Source of the DNA: Lentisphaeria bacterium UBA4640 | GTDB lineage: Bacteria; Verrucomicrobiota; Lentisphaeria; Victivallales; UBA1829 | Assembly: GCA_002405835.1 (NCBI GenBank) | Contig: DHMO01000063.1 | Location: 1 to 64,000, forward strand | DNA: 64,000 nucleotides | Direction of reading: 5' to 3' | Shown: piece by piece, positions 50,916 to 60,458 of the stretch | How the letters are laid out: every line of letters begins with the position of its first letter | How positions within the stretch are numbered: position 1 is the stretch's first letter | Made by a program: the position numbers and the translations under genes | The notes under the pieces: generated by a model | What the model saw: the letters and a program-made list of their open reading frames with translations, nothing else | Database searches by the model: none | What the model was told of the DNA's origin: nothing

Positions 50916-52259
50916 ATGGAAAAGAATCTGACGACGGGAAGCGTATTCAAAAACACCGTGCTGTTTTCGCTTCCGTTCCTGCTCTCGTACTTCCTCCAGA
51001 CTCTCTACGGAATGGCGGACCTGTTCATCGTCGGGCAGTTCGACGGGACGGCAAGCATTACGGCTGTCGCGATCGGCTCGCAGATCATGCACATGATCAC
51101 CGTCATGATCGTGGGTCTCTCCATGGGCTCGACCGTCGCCATCGGACGCGCAATCGGGGAAGGACGGCACGACAAGGCGGCGGGCGCAGCGGGAAACACG
51201 GCTTCGCTCTTCCTCGCCGGATCGATTGTCTTCGCCGCCATTCTGATTCTCTTTGCAAAACCGCTCACCGCCCTGCTCGCAACTCCGCAGGAAGCGGTCG
51301 GCGGAACCATACAGTATCTCGTCATCTGCTTCGCGGGAATCCCGTTCATTACGGCATACAACGTCATCAGCTCCATTTACCGCGGACTCGGCGACAGCAG
51401 GAGCCCGATGTATTTCGTCGCCATTGCATGTGTCATAAACATTGCCCTCGATTATCTTTTCATCGGAGCGATGGGCATGGGCGCGGCGGGAGCGGCGCTC
51501 GGAACGACTCTTTCACAGGCAATCAGCGCGGGGATTGCCCTGGCGGCGATTGCGGCGGGGAAGTCCGGCATCCGCCCCGCACTCTCCGACTTCAAATTCA
51601 AATGGGACATCATTGCTCCGATCCTGCGCGTCGGAGTTCCGATTTCACTTCAGGACGGCTTTATCCAGATTGCGTTCATCGTCATAACGATCATCGCGAA
51701 CATGCGCGGACTCAACGACGCCGCGGCGGTGGGAATTGTGGAAAAAATCATCTGCATGCTGTTTCTCGTCCCCTCCTCCATGATCTCGGCGGTCTCGGCG
51801 CTCGCGGCGCAGAACATCGGAGCGAAACGCTATGACCGGGCACAGAAAACTCTGCTCTACGCCATTCTGATTTCCAGCGGATTCGGGGTTCTGACCATTC
51901 TCGTTTCGGAACTTTACGCGCCGGAAATCGTGGGACTGTTTGAAAACAATCCCGAAGTGATCCGGCTCGGCAGCCAGTACCTTCGCGGATACGTCACCGA
52001 TGCGCTCATCGCGGGAATCCACTTCTGTTTCAGCGGCTACTTCTGCGCGTGCGAACATTCGGGAATCTCGTTCCTGCACAACAGCATCTCGATCATCTTC
52101 GTCCGCATCCCCGGTTCGTGGCTCGCTTCGAAACTTTATGCGGATACGCTCTTCCCGATGGGACTCGCCGCTCCGGCGGGATCGCTCCTCTCGGTTGTAA
52201 TCTGCGTCATTGCGTTCATCATTCTCGAAAAACGGCGGAGGAAAGCCCTTTATGAATAA
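50916..52259 (+). CDS. MATE family efflux transporter
   Basis: 447 residues and 12 predicted membrane helices. It is an inner-membrane exporter driven by Na+ or H+ and typically removes cationic drugs. The N-terminus has FSLPFLLSYFLQTLYGMADLF, AVAIGSQIM and VGLSMGSTVAIGRAIGEGR, all typical of the NorM/DinF-like group. The second half repeats the pattern with VGVPISLQDGFIQIAFIVI and GLFENNPEVIRLGSQYLRG. AAAGGA lies 7 nt before the ATG at 50916. The stop overlaps the start of a MerR-type regulator by 8 nt, which suggests a drug-sensing pair. Confidence 0.93.
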   Translation: MEKNLTTGSVFKNTVLFSLPFLLSYFLQTLYGMADLFIVGQFDGTASITAVAIGSQIMHMITVMIVGLSMGSTVAIGRAIGEGRHDKAAGAAGNTASLFLAGSIVFAAILILFAKPLTALLATPQEAVGGTIQYLVICFAGIPFITAYNVISSIYRGLGDSRSPMYFVAIACVINIALDYLFIGAMGMGAAGAALGTTLSQAISAGIALAAIAAGKSGIRPALSDFKFKWDIIAPILRVGVPISLQDGFIQIAFIVITIIANMRGLNDAAAVGIVEKIICMLFLVPSSMISAVSALAAQNIGAKRYDRAQKTLLYAILISSGFGVLTILVSELYAPEIVGLFENNPEVIRLGSQYLRGYVTDALIAGIHFCFSGYFCACEHSGISFLHNSISIIFVRIPGSWLASKLYADTLFPMGLAAPAGSLLSVVICVIAFIILEKRRRKALYE

Positions 52260-53130
52260 ATCCGAACTCTTCCAGATCGGCGACATCGCAAAACTCTTTC
52301 ATCTGAGCGTAAGTTCTCTGCGGCATTACGAAGCGATCGGGCTGCTGAAACCGGAGCGCATCGACCCGGCGACCGGATACCGCTACTACAGCGTCCGGCA
52401 GTTCAACGCCCTTAATGTCATCCGCTATCTCCGCGTGCTTGACATGCCGCTTGATGAAATCGCCGCATTTCTCCAGAACCGCGACGTTGCCAAAGCCGAA
52501 GCCATGCTCATGAAACAGAAGGAGGCCGTCGCGCAGAAACTGGAGGAGCTGCGCCGGATCGAACGCAAAATCGACAACCGGATGCGCCAGCTTCACGATG
52601 CGCGGAATGCCGAATTCGACGCTGTCCGCATTCAGGATTTTCCCCCCTGCCGCATCGCCCGTGAGCACAATTCGCTCTCCATTCAGAATTTTCTCGACAT
52701 GGAATCCCCTGTGCTCCGGCTTGAGAAAGCCCAGCGGGAACCCGTCATCTTTCTCGGAAAAGTCGGACTCGGCATCAGTGCGGAACATCTCGAATCCGGC
52801 GAAGTGGAACGCTACGACTCCGTCTTTCTCATTCTGGATGACGAAGACCGTTATGCCGGCGAAACGGAAGAGATTCCCGCGGAGCGCTGCGCGGTCATCC
52901 GCTTCCGCGGATACCACGACGAATCCGCCCGGCACTGCCGGCGTCTGCTCGAATACATCCGCAAGCACAAACTGCAGATTGCGGGCTTTTCAAAGGAGAT
53001 CACCTACATCGACTACGGCATCACGGATGATCCCGGACAGTTCGCGACCGAGCTCCGGATTCCCGTCAGACCCGCGCCAGAATCCATTCGGAAGCCGCGG
53101 AGACAGAAGGGAAAACCATCCCCGGATTAA
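52252..53130 (+). CDS. MerR family regulator with effector-binding domain
   Basis: 292 residues from ATG 52252, with GGAGG 11 nt upstream inside the MATE gene. Residues 5-75 are the MerR winged helix (FQIGDIAKLFHLSVSSLRHY, EAIGLLKPERIDPATGYRYYS). A long coiled coil follows (about 80-125). The C-terminal 160 residues resemble a GyrI-like/BmrR effector domain (RIQDFPPCRIAREHNSLSI, VFLILDDEDRYAG, RFRGYHDESARH). BltR/BmrR-type proteins bind cationic compounds and activate efflux genes, which fits the overlapping MATE gene. The last 65 bp overlap the convergent HAD gene. Confidence 0.85.
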   Translation: MNKSELFQIGDIAKLFHLSVSSLRHYEAIGLLKPERIDPATGYRYYSVRQFNALNVIRYLRVLDMPLDEIAAFLQNRDVAKAEAMLMKQKEAVAQKLEELRRIERKIDNRMRQLHDARNAEFDAVRIQDFPPCRIAREHNSLSIQNFLDMESPVLRLEKAQREPVIFLGKVGLGISAEHLESGEVERYDSVFLILDDEDRYAGETEEIPAERCAVIRFRGYHDESARHCRRLLEYIRKHKLQIAGFSKEITYIDYGITDDPGQFATELRIPVRPAPESIRKPRRQKGKPSPD

Positions 53131-53704
53131 CCTTGCGCAGCTCCTCAAGCGGAGCGGACGTTCCCCATCCCGCCGAAATGCAGCGCACTCCCGCCTCACG
53201 GCACGCCAGCGCATCGGAAGCGGCGTCGCCCAGATAGACCAGTTCCTCCGGGCGGACGCCGAAGTTCTTCATAACTTCCCGCAGGTGGTCGGCCTTGTTC
53301 ACCCGGTCCGCCTGTCCGGTCCGGATTTCCGCAAACTCCGGACGCAGCTTCATCCGGTCAAGCGAAATATCGCAACAGCGGTCCGAACGCCCGGTAATCA
53401 GCACAATCGGAATATTTTTTGTGTGCAATTCCGCAAAAAGCTCCGGAATTCCGGAAAACGGAGCGGAACAGAGATCATGCAGTCTTTCCATGTTGCGGTA
53501 GAAGAGCTCCAGAGCCCCCGCCGCTTTTTCCGGACCGACCACGTCGCGCATGATACCAAGCTCATTCTTCCCGAAACAGGCCAGCAGCTCCGCATCCCCC
53601 ATTGTGATGCCGTAATCCCTCATCGTCTCGCGCCAGCTTTTCAGCGCCAGCGGAATGGTGTCCGCAATCGTCCCGTCGAAATCAAATGCAGCGACTTTCA
53701 GCAT
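53066..53704 (-). CDS. HAD family phosphatase (phosphoglycolate phosphatase-like)
   Basis: 212 residues from ATG 53704, with AAAGGA 9 nt upstream; an in-frame ATG at 53785 is less likely. The motifs are DFDGTIADT (Asp8 nucleophile, Asp10), VLITGRSDR (Thr), a Lys in VNKADHLREV and LGDAASDALACREAG. The cap lies between motifs I and II, as in the Gph/PGP subgroup. Substrates range from phosphoglycolate to nucleotides and sugar phosphates and cannot be told here. The promoter TTGACT (53775-53770) and TATTGT (53753-53748) with a 16-bp spacer fits. It overlaps the MerR gene's end by 65 bp in the convergent sense. Confidence 0.88.
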   Translation of the reverse strand: MLKVAAFDFDGTIADTIPLALKSWRETMRDYGITMGDAELLACFGKNELGIMRDVVGPEKAAGALELFYRNMERLHDLCSAPFSGIPELFAELHTKNIPIVLITGRSDRCCDISLDRMKLRPEFAEIRTGQADRVNKADHLREVMKNFGVRPEELVYLGDAASDALACREAGVRCISAGWGTSAPLEELRKVNPGMVFPSVSAASEWILARV

Positions 53705-53747
53705 GATCCGTATCCTTTCTTTTTCCGGAATCTCCGGTTCTGCACGT

Positions 53748-53775
53748 ACAATAACCTCTTTTCCCGGAAAGTCAA
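53748..53775 (-). promoter_or_regulatory. Promoter for the HAD phosphatase gene
   Basis: Minus strand TTGACT and TATTGT, 16 bp apart, about 45 bp before the ATG. Confidence 0.5.
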
Positions 53776-53841
53776 GAGCATGCATTCAGCCTCAAACCGT
53801 TGATAAAATTCATTTTTTTGCAACTTTTCTTCATATACCGC

Positions 53842-53869
53842 TTGAAAAAACACAAAAGCCGAGTATATT
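53842..53869 (+). promoter_or_regulatory. Orphan promoter of a small RNA candidate
   Basis: TTGAAA (53842-53847) and TATATT (53864-53869), 16 bp apart. No gene follows on this strand before a terminator at 53966. Confidence 0.65.
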
Positions 53870-53875
53870 AATGGA

Positions 53876-53966
53876 CATAGCAGGTGATGATGAATCACCC
53901 GCAAATGGGAATTGACCCTTTTTTTCTGCCGGTATGAGTTTTCGGATTTATATCGGCAGTTTTTTT
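53876..53966 (+). ncRNA. Candidate small RNA, about 90 nt
   Basis: A promoter ends at 53869 and a strong terminator ends at 53966, giving a predicted transcript of about 90 nt. It has a hairpin GGTGAT/ATCACC (53883-53899), an unpaired run of seven U (53919-53925) and the terminator hairpin with another seven U. An ATG at 53871 opens a 14-codon frame but lies before the expected start point, so a leader peptide is unlikely. The 3' end overlaps the last codon of the convergent rhamnosidase gene. No known RNA family is recognised. Confidence 0.55.
53926..53966 (+). terminator. Rho-independent terminator of the small RNA
   Basis: Ten-bp stem CTGCCGGTAT (53926-53935) with ATATCGGCAG (53950-53959), one G-T pair, 14-nt loop, then seven T. 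Confidence 0.85.
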
Positions 53967-56415
53967 ATATCTGCGCCATCGAATACACGCCCTCCTTGAG
54001 CTCTCTGCCTCTCCATTCGACTGTACATCCACAGGGAACGGATAAATCAAAAACGCATTTGCCGCACTCTGTCCGCCATCCCCAGTGAAGGACTCCGCAC
54101 GGAGTCGAAAGCGCGATCGACAAATCAGCGACCTCATCCGGAACAAACGGAGCAAGACGGAATTTTCTTCCGCCCGGTTCCAGCGTTTCAAGTCCGCCGA
54201 GCCCGCGGATCAGCCATGACGCCATCGGCCCCGCAAGCGCGGCATGATTCAGCGTCCCCCGCGAAAAATCCCACCACTCCGGAGCCGTCGTCAGCCCATT
54301 CTCCACCCAGTTTCGCCAAGTCCGCGGACGCGGACTGCGGATCAGTTTCCATGCGGTTTCATGCGCATTCCATGCCGTCAGCAGATCCATCAGCGGACGC
54401 GTCGCCAAATACCCGGTCGGCACGCACTCCTGTTCATTCAGATGATTCAGAACAAAATCCCGCATCTCCGCCGAATCCGAAACACCGTACGCCAGAGCAA
54501 GAACTGCTTCAGCGATGCTTCCGTTTCCATAAAGGCCGTCCTGACGTTTGAGCTTTTGAAGCGCAGCGATCTTCCTTTCGCAGGCACTCTCCATGCGCCG
54601 CATCTCAGCTTCCTCTCCGAGAATCTCCGCGAACTCCCTCTGCAGCTGGAACGAACGCAGCGCAAATACATTTTCCAAAAACTCCGGCAATGCACTCTGC
54701 GAACCGGTATGATCATTGTAAAGAATATGTCCGCGCGAAAGTCCGTCCGTTCCGCTGGCGCGTTCCAGAAAACCGCACCAGCGCGAAAAAGCGGGAAAGA
54801 CCGTCTGCAAAAGCGCCGGATCGCCATTCGCCCTCCAGGTGTCGAAAGCGACCTGCAGGAACCCGGTTATCCATGGAACATCCGGAGCGCAGAGAACATC
54901 CGGAGCGGGAATGATATACGGAATCGAACCATCCGGGAACTGGCTGTCCGCAATATCGCGCATCCATTTTTCCATAAAAAGCTCCATGTCGAAAAACAGA
55001 TTCAGCGCGTCCGAAATTGAAGCGGCGTCCGCCGGCCATCCCTGCCGCTCCCGGCTCGGACAATCCGTGCAGACCGACATCAGATTCGAACGGAATGAGT
55101 TTTCCGCCAGATGAAACAGATTCATGAGCAGGGGATCGGATGTTTTGAAATCCAACGTTTTCCCGACCTCCGAGCAGACCGCGCGGGCGGTCACATCGTC
55201 CGCGCTGAACGGCTCCGGCGCGTTTGCGATTTCCATATAGCGGAACCCGTGGCTGGCAAATTCCGGTTCATACCATTCGTCCCCGTTCCCGCGCTTGATG
55301 TAGAGATCCTCATGAACGCTCAGCATTCCCTGTGCGGAAAGAGTTGTAGAAAAATCCGGCGTTCCATCCGGCAGAAGCCGTTCTGCGAAGCGAATCCGCA
55401 CCGCATTACCGCGGCTTCCCCCGCGGAAGCGGATGCGCTCATGTCCGTTCATATTCCGTCCGAAATCCGCGACGGCCATACCGTCCGCCGTTCTCCGGAA
55501 CCCCACAGGGGAAAGTCCTTCAAAGACCTTCACGGACTGCATCTGCGCCGAAAGTTTCTCCGGAGCATACCCGTTATACTGGATCTCTCCCCAGTTTTCC
55601 GCCTGAAAGCCGGGAGAATCCCAGCCGCAAAGCTCTGCTCGGGCATCATAAACTTCTCCTTTTCCCCCGAACTCGTAGGTTTCCGGACGCCAGAGACGGC
55701 TCAGCGGACCGCCGTTTTTCAAAAGACGGCAGCCTGGACCGGAAAGAACCCGCTGGATGGAACCATCTGTGAATTCCAGAAAAATTTCAAATGAAATTCT
55801 GTTTGAAGCGAAGGCAACTCCAAACGCATTTTCTCCTTTCCGGAGCATCGGCAGAATATCCCACGTGCGGTAAAGGGCGCGTCCCGGAGCAATCTGTCCG
55901 GGATTCATGAAATCATCTCCAACCTTCTGACCGTTCAGCCGCGGATGATACAGATTCATGCGAAGCGTGTCATTTCCCGAAAAACCGTTCGTTGAAGCGA
56001 CATAGAGCCTGGCACGTGCGATCGGCGTTTCCGGAATGGAGAACTCGCAGCGGAGATAATTCAGAGTCCGCCGCTCCGGCGGAATATGCGGCCAGTCGTA
56101 TGCAACCCACCCGGCGTTCCATCCGGCAACAGAGAAAAAACCCGTCTCAAACAAAGCCTCTTCGCTCCGTTCCCAGCCTTTTTCTGTACGGACGGCAACG
56201 CGCCATGAGTATTTTTTCTGCGGAAGCAAAGGAGTTCCGGCATAGACAACGGGCAGATTTTCCGGAGCGAATTCTCCGGAATCCCACTCTCCGCACTGAA
56301 TGCGGCACGCCAGCGGAACAGTCTTCATCTTCCAGGAAAAACGCGGAAACGGAATGTCAATTCCAAGCGGAGCCGCCAGGTGCTCGCAGCGAAGTTCGTA
56401 AATTGCATTACTCAT
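53965..56415 (-). CDS. Alpha-L-rhamnosidase (GH78)
   Basis: 816 residues from ATG 56415, starting MSNAIYELRCEHLAAPLGI. It is an inverting enzyme that removes terminal alpha-L-rhamnose. PFPRFSWKMKT starts the N-terminal domain with the usual rhamnosidase LRVEYxxNPLGIDxxxPRFSW pattern. The middle has jelly rolls, and the (alpha/alpha)6 barrel carries VCTDCPSRERQGWPADA, with Asp451 and the likely acid Glu456. SRGTLNHAALAGPMASWLIR and a Cys-rich C-terminal domain complete it. There is no signal peptide, so rhamnosides are cut in the cytoplasm, or export uses another route. It lies 14 nt after the 1337-residue GH gene and is the last gene of the operon. Confidence 0.92.
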   Translation of the reverse strand: MSNAIYELRCEHLAAPLGIDIPFPRFSWKMKTVPLACRIQCGEWDSGEFAPENLPVVYAGTPLLPQKKYSWRVAVRTEKGWERSEEALFETGFFSVAGWNAGWVAYDWPHIPPERRTLNYLRCEFSIPETPIARARLYVASTNGFSGNDTLRMNLYHPRLNGQKVGDDFMNPGQIAPGRALYRTWDILPMLRKGENAFGVAFASNRISFEIFLEFTDGSIQRVLSGPGCRLLKNGGPLSRLWRPETYEFGGKGEVYDARAELCGWDSPGFQAENWGEIQYNGYAPEKLSAQMQSVKVFEGLSPVGFRRTADGMAVADFGRNMNGHERIRFRGGSRGNAVRIRFAERLLPDGTPDFSTTLSAQGMLSVHEDLYIKRGNGDEWYEPEFASHGFRYMEIANAPEPFSADDVTARAVCSEVGKTLDFKTSDPLLMNLFHLAENSFRSNLMSVCTDCPSRERQGWPADAASISDALNLFFDMELFMEKWMRDIADSQFPDGSIPYIIPAPDVLCAPDVPWITGFLQVAFDTWRANGDPALLQTVFPAFSRWCGFLERASGTDGLSRGHILYNDHTGSQSALPEFLENVFALRSFQLQREFAEILGEEAEMRRMESACERKIAALQKLKRQDGLYGNGSIAEAVLALAYGVSDSAEMRDFVLNHLNEQECVPTGYLATRPLMDLLTAWNAHETAWKLIRSPRPRTWRNWVENGLTTAPEWWDFSRGTLNHAALAGPMASWLIRGLGGLETLEPGGRKFRLAPFVPDEVADLSIALSTPCGVLHWGWRTECGKCVFDLSVPCGCTVEWRGRELKEGVYSMAQI

Positions 56416-56429
56416 GGCGTTTATTTCTC

Positions 56430-59400
56430 TTATTTTAAAATCAGTTTTCCAAAGTTCCGGATATCGTTCCAACAGGCCTTCTGCTGCATGGAAAGACTCC
56501 GAACTTCATATTTCTTTTTCGGCTTTTTTGACGGGAACGCATCCAGCACGTTCAAATTGAATCCCAAAGCCATATTTTCCGCAAGAGTACACTTCACGGG
56601 AATGGTCAGAGCGATCTCATAGCCGTCCTTGTTGCCGGTACAGACGGCTTTCACCTTTCCGGGATCAAAATCCGGAAAAGATGCGGCATCCGTCCTCGCT
56701 CCGTCAACAAAATATTCCATTCTGACAGGATTTCCCCGGGCAATGTTGATACGGATTGCCCGGCGATGATAACGGGGATTCCCCATATAGACATCTTCCG
56801 GGGCAAAATCCAGATAGAATTCCACAGAATCTCCATCCCAAATGAACTCTTCTGCCGAAGCGGCATGCGGTGTGGAATCCTTGACTTTCAGGTTAAAATT
56901 CAGTGAATCTGGAGTCCAGTATCCGGAAAGATCCGCCTCCACGCCATCCTTTTTCAGCAAAATAACCGGCGATTCCGCCCTGTTCAGAACAGCGATATTC
57001 TCCTGATGAACAGCGGAGTAGATGCGTCCGCCATATTGCGCATGGAGAGACAGCGCGACATTCCCTTTTCCCGTTTCCTCGAGCGGGAATATGGTCTTCT
57101 GCAGGTTCATTCCCGGAACCGAAACCGTTTTTTCTGCAACAAGTGCAGCCGCGCCTTCGGAGCGAACATTCAGGCGGACAGCATTCAAGCCCTGATCGCT
57201 ATTGCTCTGAACAGAGGCAATCAAAGCACAATGTCCATCTGCATTGCCGAGCTGAACAAACGGGGTAAATGGAATAGCAACCACTTTCGCTTTCCGAAGC
57301 TGGGCTGCAAACTCTTCAGGCGACTGCTCCGAAATCAGATAGACCGGGCAATCCTGAAGCGGAAAAACGTTTTTCTCTAGCGGGAGTTCGCCTCCCATAA
57401 TGTCATACGCTGCAAGCACGCGGGCCGTTTCGGGAATAGTGAAAGTTCCGTCCTGCGCGTTCTCAAGATTCCAGTTCCAGTAAACCGCCGCAGTTTTCCC
57501 GTTGAACATCTTGAAAATATAGACCAGTGTATCACGTCCAAGTTTGAATTTGGAATGAAACATCGAACCGTCAAGCACCCGTGCAAGCTGTGACGTTGCC
57601 GGGACGGAAGGCAGAGGCGTCAAATCGGAGTCAAAATGCATCAGATGCCCCGGTCCGCCGAAAAGCTCTCCCAATAACGAAAAATTGTACTGTCGGGATA
57701 CTCCGGCTCCTGCTTTTGCAATCCAGAAACGCACCATGCGGCCTGTAGCAACCCGGTTCGTATACCACCCGTACAGATCGCTTTCATAGGCGCTGCAGCG
57801 TCCCCAAGAAGAAGAAGGGTTGAACATAAATCCGCTTTCATCATCCCAGATTTCATGAACACCCTGCTCCTTGCGGAATTTTTTGATCTGAAGTTCCAGC
57901 ATATCCGGAATCGGCCCCCATTTGTCGACAGCCAAATTTTCAAACGGCACCTTGTTGAGATGCGCAATCGAATGCGCTTGTCCGCTGTCGTAACGGTGAA
58001 TAATCATCACATCGGTGCAGGAAGCAAAACCGGCACGGATCACATCAGCAATCCAGCTGTTGTCCGGTCCAGGAAGCGGCAGACAATGCATCGGGTAGCT
58101 TGCTCCCCCAAATTTCGTTCCCGGCATAAATTTGCGGAACAGCGGATGCAGATGTTTCGCAAATTCAACATAATTCTCCGGCGGGAAATCCTCCGTCTCA
58201 TTCATCCAGCCGAAAGAGTCAACAAGTCCGCGGTAATGTTTCGCATACGCTTCCGCAAAACGCAGAGTATCATCAAGACGCGGAATAAACTTGATCGGAC
58301 GGCGTTCCGGATTCAGATAACCCGTTTTGCTCTGACTCCACACAGGTTTCGGACCGTTCAGAAAAACAACATGCGTACCAAATCCGTTCTTTTTAAGCTG
58401 CGTCAGATAATCCTTCCAGAGAAAGCGGTATTTCCCTTTTTCCGGTTCCTGAGACGTCCAGTTGCCTGGAGCCCAGGTGCGGATATGCCGCACCCCCATC
58501 AGCCGAAGTGCGGCGAGACAGTCCGTAAAATTATTGTTTCCCTGCATAAAATATGCAGGATACCCCGAACGGCATTTCACAAAACTTTCATTAATACCTA
58601 TCAATGATTTTTCAAGCGGGATTTCCTGCGGAGCCTTCAAAACTGCAAAAGCGGAATCTCCGCCTGCAAGAACTTTTCCGTCCGCATCCAGAATTTCGGC
58701 ACGTGCGTGAAAGTCTCCCGGCTTCTCCCCCTTTAAATTGAAATCAAACGTCTGCGTATCCTTCCCGTTCACGGTGAACGGGAAGTCTTTCTGAAAAACA
58801 GTTCTGCCGAAAAAGTCGGAGACTGTAACTCGTACAGTTTTTCCCTTCGGCGCCCCGGTGTAAGACGCCGCATAAACTCGCAGAGGAAATGTCTCGCCGA
58901 ATTTCACAAGTTTGAATGTCCGGTCCGGAATAACGGTCCCCGCTTCATAGGCTGCATCCGGCTGGAATGCCGTTGCGTTTTTCCCCGGTTCAATCTGAAA
59001 GCCGTCAAGCCAGACCGTCGCACCGTCGTTTGCGGAAAATATCCGGAGTTCCGTTTCAGTTCCCCCCGGACGCAATCCCCGCATGGCTTTGAATTGAGCG
59101 GTATAACGCTTCCATTCAGAAGAAAGTTTGAAATCGCCGATACCCGTATGAGGAAGCCCCATGGAAAGAGTCGTCGGACGGTTCGACTTTGCCCAGAAAG
59201 AGATCGTGAAATCCCTGTTCAGAGGCAGGTGAAAAGGAAGCGGTCGAATCAATGTCTTTGCAAATTTCCGCTTTTCCGGCTGAGTCAGCGGCTTAACGAC
59301 CTTCAGAGAATAGCGTCCGACTGCGGCATCCGTATCAACACTCATGCGGTTGCGCACATTTCCATACTCTTCAACAGTTTCGTCGAATTGAGTTTCCCAA

Positions 59401-60443
59401 CCGTCCAAACCGACTTCAAAGGAAGGGTTGACCGCAATCACCTTTCCGCTCTTCGCCGGTTTGTTTTCCGCTCTCTGAACGGAAAACTCCAGATCATCAA
59501 ACCAGACTGTATTCGGTGCGTCTTTCGGCGTAAAGTGGAAGAAGAGAAAACAGGAACCGCAACCGCCCGTTTCATTTTTCATCGGCACCGGACGGAACTC
59601 GAACGGGACTTCGCTCCAGCCCGTTCCGACGTCTGCCGTAACGGTTTTGGCCGGCACACGGGTTTCTCCCGCAAAATTCAGCATCGTAATATGAATCTTC
59701 ACTGGACGCTGCGCCCGCACTTTTATCGAACCGGAAAGGATGTCGCCCGGACGCATGAAAAACTGTCCGGCGGTAAAAGAAACCATGCCTTTTGCGTTTT
59801 CCGGAAAATCAAAACGGGCGCACTTCTTTCCGGAAAACGGATTTTCCGAAACGACTTTTACACTCCAGGGCAGATCCGGAGAACGCGTGACGCCGTCCGG
59901 GATCTGTTCAAAACTGGAATCGCTCATCATTCCACAGTTTTCATACTCCGCCCGGGTCATCGGACGGACCACAATCCGCCCGATCTGCCACGCGGCCTTC
60001 TCCGAGTGTATATTCATACGGAGATCTACAGAATCGTATTTTCCCGAATAGAAAAAGAATTTACCCCGCCGCCACGCCGGCGCATCATATGCGTGTCCAC
60101 GTCCAAGCCCCTTTCCGTCCGCGGAAGCCTTAACCTCACCGAAAAACCAGAGCATCCGTTCCGTACGGTAAATATAATTCACCACATACCATGTTTCCGG
60201 TTTTACCTTGATTTGTTTCTGTTCCAGACGTTCCGGACGCGTTCCGTTCAAGTAAAAAAACGTATCCGCCAGTCCCTCAAACGCTTCAATACGGTCGACT
60301 TTCGCATGTTTCACGTTCCATGTGTTCCCGGGATTCTCAAACGCATAATCCCGCGTAAGAGTGTCCTCGTCGATAGCTTCCGCAAAAAACGGAACCAGCA
60401 GTGCGGCGGACAAAATCCGCCAAAAATGTCGCTTTGTGCTCAT
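56430..60443 (-). CDS. Large secreted glycoside hydrolase, GH-A-like barrel with CBM9-like tail
   Basis: 1337 residues with a signal peptide (MSTKRHFWRILSAALLVPFFAEA). AAGGA lies 8 nt before the ATG at 60443, within A/T runs. Residues about 25-520 hold three beta-sandwiches of the CBM4/16/22-like type (VIAVNPSFEVGLDGWETQ). An Ig-like linker leads into a barrel: LIGINESFVKCRSGYP, RLMGVRHIRTWAPGNWTSQE, the acid/base Glu749 in GWMNETEDF and the nucleophile Glu869 in IWDDESGF. This looks like GH39 or a related GH-A family. The last 190 residues are a CBM9-like domain (WDGDSVEFYLD, GYEIALTIP). The substrate is probably a rhamnose-containing glycan, given the GH78 partner. Confidence 0.82.
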   Translation of the reverse strand: MSTKRHFWRILSAALLVPFFAEAIDEDTLTRDYAFENPGNTWNVKHAKVDRIEAFEGLADTFFYLNGTRPERLEQKQIKVKPETWYVVNYIYRTERMLWFFGEVKASADGKGLGRGHAYDAPAWRRGKFFFYSGKYDSVDLRMNIHSEKAAWQIGRIVVRPMTRAEYENCGMMSDSSFEQIPDGVTRSPDLPWSVKVVSENPFSGKKCARFDFPENAKGMVSFTAGQFFMRPGDILSGSIKVRAQRPVKIHITMLNFAGETRVPAKTVTADVGTGWSEVPFEFRPVPMKNETGGCGSCFLFFHFTPKDAPNTVWFDDLEFSVQRAENKPAKSGKVIAVNPSFEVGLDGWETQFDETVEEYGNVRNRMSVDTDAAVGRYSLKVVKPLTQPEKRKFAKTLIRPLPFHLPLNRDFTISFWAKSNRPTTLSMGLPHTGIGDFKLSSEWKRYTAQFKAMRGLRPGGTETELRIFSANDGATVWLDGFQIEPGKNATAFQPDAAYEAGTVIPDRTFKLVKFGETFPLRVYAASYTGAPKGKTVRVTVSDFFGRTVFQKDFPFTVNGKDTQTFDFNLKGEKPGDFHARAEILDADGKVLAGGDSAFAVLKAPQEIPLEKSLIGINESFVKCRSGYPAYFMQGNNNFTDCLAALRLMGVRHIRTWAPGNWTSQEPEKGKYRFLWKDYLTQLKKNGFGTHVVFLNGPKPVWSQSKTGYLNPERRPIKFIPRLDDTLRFAEAYAKHYRGLVDSFGWMNETEDFPPENYVEFAKHLHPLFRKFMPGTKFGGASYPMHCLPLPGPDNSWIADVIRAGFASCTDVMIIHRYDSGQAHSIAHLNKVPFENLAVDKWGPIPDMLELQIKKFRKEQGVHEIWDDESGFMFNPSSSWGRCSAYESDLYGWYTNRVATGRMVRFWIAKAGAGVSRQYNFSLLGELFGGPGHLMHFDSDLTPLPSVPATSQLARVLDGSMFHSKFKLGRDTLVYIFKMFNGKTAAVYWNWNLENAQDGTFTIPETARVLAAYDIMGGELPLEKNVFPLQDCPVYLISEQSPEEFAAQLRKAKVVAIPFTPFVQLGNADGHCALIASVQSNSDQGLNAVRLNVRSEGAAALVAEKTVSVPGMNLQKTIFPLEETGKGNVALSLHAQYGGRIYSAVHQENIAVLNRAESPVILLKKDGVEADLSGYWTPDSLNFNLKVKDSTPHAASAEEFIWDGDSVEFYLDFAPEDVYMGNPRYHRRAIRINIARGNPVRMEYFVDGARTDAASFPDFDPGKVKAVCTGNKDGYEIALTIPVKCTLAENMALGFNLNVLDAFPSKKPKKKYEVRSLSMQQKACWNDIRNFGKLILK

Positions 60444-60458
60444 TTTTTTTCCTTTTTT

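Noticed and set aside
53871..53915. 14-codon leader peptide
   Set aside because: Its ATG lies between the -10 box and the expected transcription start, and no downstream gene exists for it to control.
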